DNA from: Theocolax elegans
Lineage: Eukaryota > Arthropoda > Insecta > Hymenoptera > Cerocephalidae
Direction: 5' to 3'
Assembly (NCBI GenBank): GCA_026168455.1
Contig: CM047428.1
Location: 86,694,594 to 86,758,593 of the forward strand
Length of the DNA stretch: 64,000 bases
The notes beneath the pieces were generated by a model. It did no database searches. It was not told the origin of the DNA and saw nothing but the letters and a program-made list of their open reading frames with translations. The translations under genes were made by a program, and so were the position numbers. Of the stretch, positions 13,790 to 25,300 are shown one piece after another (the stretch's first letter is position 1; each line of letters opens with the position of its first letter).

Positions 13790-14173
13790 GAGACCGGTTG
13801 GCCTCGCCAGTAGAAGGACCGACCGAGTCCAGCGATCCGTGCGTAGATCGATTTGGATGTACGAGCCAGCGATACGAGTGGTTGTGCGAAGATGATCCAC
13901 CCCCGTACACGTCGCTCGTCGGGACCGACTCCCAGCATCGAGTCGCCTGGTCGTACATGTTCCCGGGTTTACCTTACGAGGACAGCGGCGGACCGAGCAA
14001 CGACCCTCGGACGATCGCGCGACCCCTCGTCTCCATCCCACTCACGAGCTACGGGATTTTTAAGATCGAGCCGCCAAGGTACGCCGTCGCGATTAACTCG
14101 CTACCGAGACCCTATCCACGAATGATGTCCGAGCCTGGACCAGCCATCAAACAGTCTACCAGTACTGCTCGAA
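13790..14173 (+). CDS. PPxY membrane protein, exon 2
   Basis: A 384-base internal exon giving roughly residues 8-136 of a 168-residue protein. It is GC-rich against its surroundings and open throughout. It ends CTCGAA followed by the strong donor GTGAGT. The peptide is proline-rich and soluble-looking, and contains two canonical PPxY motifs: DPPPYTSL (PPPY at about 44-47) and EPPRYAV (PPRY at about 102-105). A looser LPRPYP lies at about 112-117. PPxY motifs bind WW domains, classically those of NEDD4-family ubiquitin ligases. Partner and function here are inference. I do not recognise the family. In Drosophila Commissureless the PY motifs follow the membrane segment, whereas here they precede it. 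The acceptor may be at 13788-13789 or nine bases upstream, which would add three residues. Confidence 0.72.
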
Positions 14174-14999
14174 GTGAGTCTTTCTCTTTCTTTCCTTCTT
14201 TCCCCTTTGGATCGTCACGTTCATTAAACCATTGTTTATTAAGGGTACGTGGAAGTATCCAAGACGATAAACGGTATAAATTGCTTTTTAGATCACCAAA
14301 ATTAATAACTAAATGCAGTCGATTGAAGAAGCAAAAAAACCATTAAATCCGTACCTCTAATTATCTTTCTATATATAAGTATTGAAAACGTTGAGCATAT
14401 TCCGTTTGTATCAATTACATATATCATTTTTAAAAAGATTACTGCGAAAGATAATTAGGTATTAAAAAACCTAAATTTATTACATTGGTGTACTCCCTTT
14501 GTAAAAGAAAATCTTACAAAATTATTTGTACACATAATCACGCTTAATTTCCATATTTTTTGCGTAAATGTGGGAAAAAATATTTCCTGGTAAAAAATAT
14601 AAATTAAACACCTCGTTTTTTTATCTCTTACGACAAAAAAAATTAATAAATTCGTGTTTTCAGAGATGTTCGTGAAATTTTTTTTTTATTTTCGTCATAT
14701 ACGCCTTAGGAGGAAAACGTCTGTAATGTAAAAAAATTCCAATTTTCAATTCAGATATATAATAGTCGTTAATTATCTTAATTTTCTGTAAATCTATACC
14801 TGAGTTTACCATAGTAATAAATTTTAAAATGATACATATTAGTTATTTTTCTAATAATCAAAATATTTGTATGAAATAAACTGCGATTCAGAATCCTAGA
14901 AATTACATTGATTTAAATTGAAATTGAGCACTAGAAAAAAAATTTCTGAAAACCTAAAATGTGATGAATATATAGTTGTGTCTCGTTTCTTTATTTCAG
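14174..14999 (+). other. Intron 2 of the PPxY gene
   Basis: An 826-base intron with donor GTGAGT and a good acceptor reading TTTCTTTATTTCAG. It is phase 1: one base of a lysine codon lies before it and two after. The body is AT-rich with nothing else recognised. Confidence 0.72.
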
Positions 15000-15100
15000 A
15001 GTACGGTGTGATACTAATAGCTGCGACGGTCATTATTTTCCTCATGGTTTTATCGCTGATGGTACGGTTCGTCACCGAGAAGAGCTTATGGAAAAACTAG
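15000..15100 (+). CDS. PPxY membrane protein, terminal exon with membrane segment
   Basis: The last coding exon supplies about residues 136-168 and the TAG stop. It follows a strong pyrimidine-rich acceptor. It starts by completing a lysine codon, then YGVILIAATVIIFLMVLSLM, a roughly 21-residue hydrophobic segment (about 137-157). A short polar basic tail with R158, K163 and K167 follows. With a soluble 135-residue N-terminal part, no signal peptide and a tail of about ten residues, the layout is that of a tail-anchored or single-pass protein. The PPxY motifs would then face the cytosol. Topology is inference, since basic residues flank both sides. A possible ATTAAA polyadenylation signal lies at 15246-15251. 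Confidence 0.72.
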
Positions 15101-16500
15101 AATATATAAAATTTATTTTCCGCCTCTTTCGCTCTGCGTCTGTGATTTTTATACGATAATACATTCTAATATTAAGTTTATATTAAGATTCACATATAAA
15201 AACTTGTACATGTTTATATATGTCCTGTAAAATTATTGTGTAGGTATTAAAGAACAAGTCAAAAATTTGTAATTTAGCATCGTAAATATCGTTAACGTTG
15301 TTACGCATAGATAAATGTATATTTTCATTATTTATACAATTATAAAATCTTTTTAAAACTCGAAAATCGTTGGTTTTTTATTTGTCAACCCCGATTGAAA
15401 AGTAAAGAAGATAATCGTGCGTTCAAAATATATCTAAAAATATTTGTAAATTTTCTGGATAAAAATTGCAGTGTCAAGAAAATTGATATTTTGCATTGAA
15501 AAATATATAGTGTTTCCAATAAAATTTAAAAGATATTGTAGTAAGTAGGAAACATTTTCTATAATTTCATAATTTTGTTTCTTCCTTAATAAATATTTCT
15601 CAGCTTGAAACAAGTAGCTGTTTCGACATATTCAATGAAATATATAGATATTACTAAATTTTATAATACTCAATTATTGTATAAATATTGTAGACAGAAC
15701 TTAACCCTGCGTCTTTGGGGTTATTTCTATTCATTTTTTTCTCTCCGCGGTGTAATTAAATCCATCGGGACCGACGGTGCGGGACAAGGCAATTAAACGT
15801 AATCCAAAAAGTTTTGGAATCATCGAAACGAAAGAAGCAGTGAGAGAGAGGGAGGTGGGAGGTGGGGGGAGTGAATGGGGGATGGAGATGAAGGTGATCA
15901 AACTATAACAAAAGCCGATCAACCTGCAGAGTCGTCGGTCGAGTGACAGAAACGAAACGGAAGGAGACCGAGTCGTCCTCATCCCGATGAAGTAATTTTG
16001 AAACTTAATTAGTAGACTCATTCGAGTGACATCGAATGTATATCAGTGTTGGTTAGTTGTCACCTCGAGTCCACCGTGCCCCCCTCATTGGTACAAACTC
16101 GCATCCTCGCGTTCTCTCTTTCCCTCTTGTTATCTGGCTAAACTTTGTTTACCCGTCCTTTACCTTTATTACACCTTGCGTAGGTATTATCTATGTAGCT
16201 TTATATCTTGTGATACGGATAGGTTCGTCACAATTATTTACTCGTGTGTTATCCGCTTCAGATGTACATGCGATAATCCAATAACAAATAATTAATCATC
16301 TTTTAGAGAATATGCAAATGATTTAGGAAAATCTTGTACTTGACTCATATCGCAGCATTTTAATCAAGGTAATTTTACCCTGTATATATATAATCCCTGG
16401 TAGTAGACAATAAACGACCACTGATGGTAAAATAATAATAAATGTATTTAAGTTCACAAATACAAAATACCAAAAGAAAATACCTTGCACATCATAGCAA
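15101..16500. other. 3' flank of the PPxY gene, noncoding
   Basis: AT-rich to about 15690, then a GC-richer patch (15690-16200) with purine-rich GAGGGAGGTGGGAGG-type sequence. Open frames on both strands in the patch have no recognisable product or splice sites. A 3' untranslated region probably occupies its first few hundred bases. Confidence 0.4.
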
Positions 16501-16523
16501 AATGATAATACTGATTGCAATAG

Positions 16524-16773
16524 GGTGACCGCACCAGATGTCCCAGGAAAACAGGATTCGCACCCACATAGCGAAAAGGAAAAATATAAAAAGACGGTGA
16601 TAGGTAGCCTGGGAATTAGTATAATACGAAATATCCAGAGTAGCCTAGGTAGCGTAGCGCACTCGTTGTCTCATTTTTCAACGAGAGGCATCAGCGAATT
16701 CGTCACCGGGGAAATTACTAGGCTATACAAGAGCCAGGCTTTTGTACCCATCACCAGACTAAGAGATAACTAA
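16524..16773 (+). CDS. Possible terminal coding exon, unidentified
   Basis: An 82-codon open stretch ends in TAA at 16771-16773 and is preceded by a possible acceptor, TACTGATTGCAATAG. It has no ATG at its start, so it would have to be an exon rather than a whole gene. The composition looks protein-like, with a charged KEKYKK segment and an amphipathic stretch including VIGSLGISIIRNIQSSLGSV. The C-terminus is basic. Its phase does not fit exon 1 or exon 2 of the upstream PPxY gene; either splice would create an immediate TGA. It would therefore belong to another transcript. The acceptor has a poor pyrimidine tract. No family recognised. Confidence 0.3.
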
Positions 16774-16804
16774 TAGGGTCCACGGAGCATGTCCGCGATG
16801 AGCT

Positions 16805-16846
16805 TTCTCTCCCCCTCTCTCCCTCTCTCTCTCTCTCTCTCTCTTT
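16805..16846. repeat. (CT)n microsatellite
   Basis: A CT-rich tract with a long pure CT core, just downstream of the possible exon ending at 16773. Confidence 0.9.
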
Positions 16847-19800
16847 CCTGACTCTAATTCGTAACTCGATCCTCTCACCTATTCTCGTCTCGTTTTACAT
16901 CTACCGCTCGAGATGCACACGTGTGCGGACCTTCTCGAACGCTCGAGGGACCGGAGGACTCGAACTTTTTGTATAATTGAAATATCATGATAGAGAACTC
17001 GCGATATTAACATTTTTCTATCATTTTATCGCGGAAACATAATTATAATTTAAATTTTCGGCTCTCATGAGACTGCAGTAAGTAAATATTTATTATATTA
17101 TCAATGTTTTATAACATCTTATTAAAATACCTTGTGTGTAAACCATTCGAGAAATCCTCATATATTTAATCGCCTAATTTTTATTTTAAACGTTATTGAT
17201 AAAATTTTAACGAATAACGAATAACTTGTAATACCTTTACTTATATCGAGTATTCGATTTTATGTTAAGTTTCTGCAGAATATTTCGAAAAAATTTTTAC
17301 CGATTATTACTATTGTGTCACATTTTGTTTTTCGAGTTTTGTTCTCCTCACAAATGTCTTTCTTCAAATAGGGTATTATTATACTTATTATATTTTATTT
17401 TATCCTAAACTTTTAAAAAGCAATGTTAACAATACGTCTGAAACATCAACAGTATATATTATAAAAAGCGACTAAAAACGTATTTTTCCACTAAAATATA
17501 TTAGCGACAAATTCATTTTATACTGTTTTTATCGATTCAGGAAAAATTTTGAACAAATGACCGAAAAAAGTTAATATTTTTTTTAGGAGTGGACGGAGGA
17601 GAAAGTTAAAACAAGAAAGATCGAAGCTTTGTTAATTTTCTAGCAGGTATACCTTGTGAGTATTTTTTTAAAAGTTTCCGCCTATTAATCATTCACCTTT
17701 TCACTAAACAAAAATATTGTGTTTTAATACAATCTTTTTTTCTTCCCCGAAAAAACTCGAGATCTATCCTAATATTACGCTCCTCGCGTGGAATATTAAA
17801 AGTTTTCTTCATATACACTAATAATGTTCGACGCCCAGGACATCTCAACAAAAATTACAACTAAAGCAAAATAAAAGAAAAGATAACCAAGTTCCCCGAT
17901 GTAAAATTATAGTAACGATCACCTCGAGCGAATACGGAAAGAACAGCGCCACACAACAATAACACATTTCGATATTAATAATTGACCCGATTGTAAACCG
18001 TGAATTACGAATTAACAGATTAATTAGCTCATGTAATTAATTGAATTATTGTATTACAATGTACAAATTAAATATTAACATACGCATCCATACGTTACAT
18101 TGTAATTAACTTTTACTCTGCGGGGCACGGTGCGAGCCGAAATTGAAAATCGAGTGTAAGAGAAAAATAAGAAAAAGAAGAATAAGAAGAAAAGAGGAGA
18201 CGAATAAATCTAAATTAACTTATTGAATTATAACCAGTAAACAAATATGCAACTAAATTGCTCCGAAACGCGCGTTTGTACAGTAAAATTAATTGATTTT
18301 GAAACGTTTGAAACAAATCAACATTATACAACCCACCTCTCATACCCTTCTCGCGATTTTTCCACCTCGCGATTGATTTTCGCCTGCAGCTCGTGTATAT
18401 ATATATAGAAATTCGATATTAAAAATTCATTGATGCAATAATTAAATTTAACCTCCGGCCCCTCCGTTTATACCAAAGGAATAATTAGCGAATTACACGC
18501 GGAAATGATATGATACGTACATGATACGAGCTGCCACCCTTCCGCGTATTATACGATCGACAAGTCGCAAAAGTACTACGCGGAAAAAATGTGCACGCAC
18601 ACATACATAATTTGCATAATTAAATGTAAAAAAGAAAGAGAGAGAGAGAGAGAGGAAAGTATACATATACGGTGTCATCCAATAATCCGATAACATTAAA
18701 CGAAATTACCGAATTCACGTCAACTTTTTATTACATATATAATTGCTTTAATTTTTTTATCAGCATATGCAAATCCAACGAGGAAATATAATTATCCCCG
18801 TCTCTCTCGCTCGCTCGCTCCCTCTCTCTTTCCCTCTCTCTTTATATTTACTTTGTCATGTCATCCATATAATACCGAGGCGTTATTATAAATTCAACCG
18901 CAGAGATATCGCGTGATCGGTCACATGCAAATGCAAAAGGGAGATGGAAACAAAAAAAAGGAAAGGAAAATGAAATAAAATTTATATGCGTGTGTGTGTA
19001 TGTGTGTGTGTGTGTGTGTGCGTGTAGGTACGTAAAAATTTGCAACAACGTGAAAAAGAAACAAAAAAAACTAAAGCTAAAGGCCGAGTCGTCCTTCGCT
19101 TGGTGCTTTGAACTTCCTATAGGATGTATACGTGATGGTTCAAAGTAGGAAACGATCGTATTTTTCTTTTCTTTATAATGTCGTCTACGTGATGTAAATG
19201 TAGCATTGGAAATTAAATTGTAGACGTATATGTTTCGGTTTATATTATAGATATTAATTTGATTCTTTGTTTATATCTCCTGTCGGGTATATTATATATA
19301 CATTTTTTCAGACGGTTAAATGGTTTCCTCATATAGTCATACTGCAGTATATCAATTATGCTAATATTATGGTTCAACGTGGGACAAGGTGTTTTGCTTT
19401 TACACGCATTGTATTGTTGTAGCAGTAAATTTGTCAACGAGAACGTATAATAAAAGAGTTTTGTTTGAGAATATTTCATTCTTTTCATAATTTTGGTAGA
19501 GCAAATTTAAATGAATTCTGAAAACCAACCAACGATACTTAGTAGACAATTGAGAATTATTAGGTTAACCAAAAATATCTAAATTCCCTATAAAATATGA
19601 ATTGTATTGTGAAAAACTAGTTACACACAGAATTATATTGCATTAAAAATTACCAATGATTTCAAATATTTTTTTCGTAAATTTTAAACAATTTGAATAT
19701 AATATTTAAACGATTTTGAAAAATAAAAAAATATACTTTGAATTATTTTTAATTAATTAGTATTGTAATATAAACGTTTCTTATGATCACAATCACGATT

Positions 19801-21600
19801 CCGTACCAAAGTATTTATAATTTCGCGAATTCAATTTTATTTCTAATTGCAGTTTTTTCAGTACTTCGACGATTTGAAAAGTTCCGGTTAAATTAAAGTT
19901 TTCTAACTATCCTTTATCATTATATTAAATTTTACTGCGTAAAAATTCAGCGGTATAGGTATATGGGCAAACCTACAATAGTTTTAACACTTTATGCAAG
20001 TGAAACATTATTTTTTAAAGTCTGTAACTTGGTTTCCTGAGGGGGCGCATCATTGTATTTGGGCTTCATTTGTTTGTTGTACGATCAATAAAAAAGTTGT
20101 CAATGTTGGGGAAATGACTAAAACGACACAGTTAATATTTCCTTAAAAGTATAAAAACAACTACGTTTTTCAGCTAACTAATAATTCTATTTATTTTTTA
20201 ATTGCGCCGTTCAACATGATCGTATAATAATAATAGGATATGATTCTTGGCTTAAAGAATTTAAGCCCTATATGGATTGTGTTACAGACATTAAAAAATA
20301 ACATGTTTTACTTACATAAAATTTTAACACTATTGTGGATTGGCCCATACATATATTATTAAAACCAAAATTCTCATGAGTGAACGGCAGTTTTTCGTTT
20401 AACATTATTATACATATAATCCTCGTTCGTGGCAAATATGAATAAAATATTTTTCCTAAAGTCAAAAAAATGAAAAAATACTTTTGGCGTATAAAAGTAA
20501 TCCAGTCAGCTACGGCGGTCCGTATACAGCTGAAGCATCCGTATGGGCATGAAGCGTCGATGGAAAATAATACGAGAGTTAGTAATTTAAAAATCTTAAA
20601 AATTTAGGTATTTGTGTGAAATAAAATAGAAGGGACTGACAAAAAGAAATTAAAAATGGATTAATTGCCTTTGTATAAAAAAAATATTGTTTATCAATCG
20701 ACGTAGTAAGGATACTTATATTAGAAAATAACGTATAATATAAAATAATATATAAGAATATGAAATAATTTGATCGGTAAATAAATACTTTTTGACAAAT
20801 TTTAAAATAATAAATTTGTCATAATTATAGATTGTTGATAATTAGTTGTGGGAAGAAACAGTTTATTAAGTAACCCTTCAAATTTTATTGATGAACAAGT
20901 GTTTATTAAAAATTAATCATTTATATCCTTAAGATTTTGAGGTTAGATGCTATTGAAATTTTATCTGAACCTCTTACTGCACTGAACAGTTGATAGATTT
21001 ATTTAATTAAAGTAACGAACTGTGTATAATTGTTAACGAACCAAATCTGTAATAATTTGTTACAGATTTTATTGCTCACAAGTTGTCGGTATGGATAAAC
21101 AAAACACAGTTGTTAGTAACAAATTAATTAATCGCAGGTGTACATAATTAAACATTGTACAAACTTGTAATTATTTATTAAAATATAGTTGATTATTATG
21201 CGGTATGGAAGCATAAACAATAAACACAAAATGTCGAATTGAATTTTTAATTTTTCTACGACGAAGTTATGCATAGCCTAACTTCAATTCCTGTAATGTA
21301 ATACCAGATTGATCGAAAATATACTTGTTTGCAATCCTTACTTTTTATTTACAATTTTGATCATTATTATTCAATGAAAATACATGAAAATTATATGAAG
21401 AGTAACATTCGTTACTACAACCTTTTTCTCCGTGTAATCTTTGTCTGGTATGCCATTTTTTAGTACACAATATACTTGCACGTTAATCTTTACTGCAAAA
21501 CGTAACCAAATAATTGACATTATATAGTAAAATTTTGACGTTGCTACAAAAGCACGTAATCATTTTCGACGGATGCGTCTATCAACATTTTCTTTAACGA
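16847..21600. other. AT-rich noncoding DNA
   Basis: Contains a GA run (18636-18654), a GT run (18988-19025) and two inverted TCF-like CTTTGAAC/GTTCAAAG sites (19106-19113 and 19138-19145). No credible gene was found. Short open frames at 19240-19490 and 20268-20465 are AT-rich chance frames. Confidence 0.5.
18988..19025. repeat. (TG)n microsatellite
   Basis: A TG run with one interruption, opposite a low-complexity Thr-His frame. Confidence 0.9.
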
Positions 21601-22330
21601 GATTGTCCACATTCATTGAAGAGCGTTAATGCGTCAGATACTTGTAAAATAAAAGGCAAACAAAAGTCGACGCACGCACAGAGAGAGAGAGAGAGAGAGA
21701 GTGAGTGGGGGGGGGGTGGTGAGGGGCGGAGGAGGAGAGATGTAAAATATATATATAGAAAGAGCGGGCTTAAAAATAAGATCCTTGAAACGAAAGCCGG
21801 TCGTCCTTGAAAAGAGCCGCCGTGCTCAAGCGTATAATGCAGAGCGCGAGCTGCGCGCAAGGAATCGATCGGGTACGACGAGGAGTAGTGGTATATAGGT
21901 ATAGTAGTAGGGAAGAGTTTGAATGTTTCGAAATACTTTGAATATTCGTACGTGTCGGTGATGCCAATCGTAGGGTATATATACACGTACCGGGCATAAC
22001 GAAAGAGCAAGAGAGAGAGAGAGCGAGAGAGGAGGGAATTCCATTGCAACGTCGTCGCGGGACGCGGGATGATGATCGCATTGCCGCGCAGTATCGCGTA
22101 CGCACTCCTCCCGGTTATACGTCCTACGTGACCGGAATAACCGTTCACTCTCCGGTCTCCAGTCTCGAGTCTCGAGTCCCGAGCCGCCGGCCGCCACCTT
22201 CCTTCCTTCTTTCTCTCTTTCTTTCTTTTTCCCTCTTGCATTCTTCGATTTCTCTATATCTATCCTCTCTTCAGGTATACATGTATACACGCATCCACGC
22301 ACATTTCGAGCACACGCCCGCGAACTAAAC
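21600..22330. other. CpG-rich island with GA tracts
   Basis: GC-rich relative to its surroundings. A GA run at 21680-21702 is followed by GTGAGTG and a G-run, and a further GA tract lies at about 22010-22030. Many CpGs occur between 21780 and 22200. Open frames on both strands are long but low-complexity and mutually exclusive. A promoter or 5' exon is possible, but no clean core promoter was located. Confidence 0.4.
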
Positions 22331-25300
22331 CTTGCACCAGTTATCCTGGACCCTGGAGTTTGCTTCCTTCGTCAAACGGTCCTCCATGCACGACTCACCT
22401 TTCGATTAGTAATCTACACCACTTTTCGAAGGATTACTCAATCTATATACGAACATCTTCTTTATAACCATTTTCCACTCAAATTGCTTGAGCATACAAA
22501 TACATTAATGGCAACGCATAATTAGCAATAAGCAGTCATCGATACAATTATGCAAAAAAATATACCCGTTTATGTCAAACACTACTTTTAATTATAATTT
22601 TTTTAAATTTCACTACACGTCGTCTTTAGCGACACCTCCAGCTTTCCGTAAGAAATCAAAGTTTCTCTGCGATTTCGCACCAAAACCCAAATGTTCAAAT
22701 CCAAAATAACACTTTATATAATTGTATAATGAATTATTTAAAAAGGTACGCCCAAAAATTGTATTGATTGAAAATAATATATCAATAAAGCACTTATTTC
22801 ATTATTATGCAGACAATTCCGCGAGACTTTTGTCGATATAGAATTATTTTAAAATTATAAATTGGCAATTGTATACGGGTTAGATGACTGATAATATTAC
22901 TCCTAATTATATGAAAAATTGTAATAAAGAGCTGCATACATATACAAATATTTAGTGTTTTATTAAGATTTTACAAGTTCAACATAATACAAACAAATAC
23001 AAACATTTTATCATATCAGATACAGAACGTTTGCTATTCAAAAGTCATTAATGAATTATTTTAAAAACAATGTCGATGAAATATACTACCTAACCTCGGC
23101 CTTTCCAAATCCGGCGTGTTACCCATTTCATCGTGGACCATTATTATTTAATTTTTTACTATTTTGACAATCAATTTACAATATTCAAGCTGATCTTTTC
23201 ACTATGATAAAAAATCATTAATTTTTATTCTACAAAAAAGATGAAAAATCCCTTCGATCATTAGACATTGAAACTGGAAAATTCTCTTTGTTATTTTCGA
23301 GTTTCCGTACATCATTAAAATCGTCCATTCGGCATATTATATGAATCGTTGAACAATAATGAAACATATAATACGAGATATCTCGTTGTTGCACAATAAA
23401 TATAAATTAGAAAATTGCGAGCAAACGTACAGTTAATCGCCAGGCCTGAATGGAAATCATGAACGTCCTTGACATTGCCTAGTTGTTCCAAAGTGGTTCG
23501 AAGAAACTTGATATTTTTACTGAATCTCGATTTTATTAATCCTTAGTGTAAACTATATAAGTTACAATAATAAATTCTGAAAATTGACGTATAATAAATC
23601 ACTCGAAGTAAAGATATACTACTTTAAAAACAAAACAATTAAAGTTCAATATTATTTTTATGAATATTTCAACGCCGTGTTTCCTCAATTAACCCGTTAT
23701 GCATAAACACGAGGAAAAGATCTTTAAAGTGTTAGGATATATATTTATACGTCATGTTTGATACCGCTTGGAATTTTATACCTATTTCTGCACATTTAAA
23801 AATGTACCATTTATTTCAAAGGTACGTATTTTATTTTCCCATTAATTTTAATCATTTTTATATCCAACAACAATATTTATCGTACTTTACATATCTTGGA
23901 TAATTACGTTTAAAATTTAGTTATTTCGTTTAAGTAACTTCCAGTTAAAATAACAGTATTATTTATATTTTATTACTCATTATTTACGATAATTCACCAA
24001 AATAATACTAATCAATGGAAATGAAAATGTTTTAAAAACTTTTTTAAAAGGACTTACAAAACTTATCATGCAAACGCTGTCGCGCAGCTCGGTAATGATA
24101 TTGATTCATATATTCAGCGCATTGACAGGTTGCTATATATGTTACAATGTCGCTATTAAGGGGTCAAGTCTGGATTCAAATTTAGAGAAAGTAATTTATT
24201 ATAAATTTATTATACAACAATTTATTATACAATCACTTGAAGTATATTTCGAAATTTTTAATAAATTGTATTATTATTAATTTGTATTTTTAAATCCAAC
24301 AACCCCTCTACCAAGACTTTTGGGTATATATTGCACTCATCTCAGAATGTCTTGGGAACAACTTCATCGAACAGGCTTAAATTTCGGATGTAACTGTAAT
24401 AGATGATTCTACTTGACTTAAGTATTACAGAAACAACAAAAATATCTCAATTGAAATATTAATTAAGTATTATAGTACGTTTTTCTAATGCTATTCGATT
24501 TACGTGAGTTAGAATCATGTTTTTTTATTATTATTATTTAAAATTTTAGCCCGTTACTTGCTATGAAATCGTTATCTACGTTATTGTACTATATGTTTCT
24601 AAATGTACAAAAATCAAAACAAATATACTAATAAAAGAATCAAACTATTACAAATATATATTTAATTTTGACATTTGTGTAATTCTAAACAATTTGATAG
24701 ACATTTCACTGAAAAAGGCTGCCTCATCTGCATGAAATGTCGCATAATTTGTATTTTGATTAAAGAGAAGAATGTTTAATATTATTTTTGATGCGTACAT
24801 TAATTTTTGACTCGTAGATTTCAATGATTCAGAGATTTTGTCATTTTACTAGAATGTTATTCGTTAAATTATTAAGTGCTCCATTAGACGTGGACATATA
24901 TCGTCCCTATCGAATATGTACGACTTTGAAAATATTATTCTGATACTACATATATAAAACACAATAAAAACAATGTTTAATATCAATATACTTCCTGTAT
25001 TTGTGGTTTATCAAACGAATGTATACATTTGTTGTTGTTGATATTTACTCTACAAACTGCACTTTTGTGTTCCATTACTGGAAACAGATCTTATTTAGAG
25101 ATTTATCCTCGTAGAATATATGAAAATGAAATAATATAGGTATATACATATGCGTATATTTGTGTATATACACGTAATTCAATTCGTGATACGCGACACG
25201 AAACAACGAGTTTTTATTGACAAAATGCAATTTCGTCACGTGAATTAAAATGGTAAACCAATATAATACGAGTAATTACTGAGAAAAGATGCGTTATATT

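Noticed and set aside
20490..20600. TATAAAAG followed by a small CpG-richer patch and a 13-codon ATG frame
   Set aside because: TCAG lies only about 18 bases after the TATA start, too close for an initiator, and nothing at the correct distance matches.
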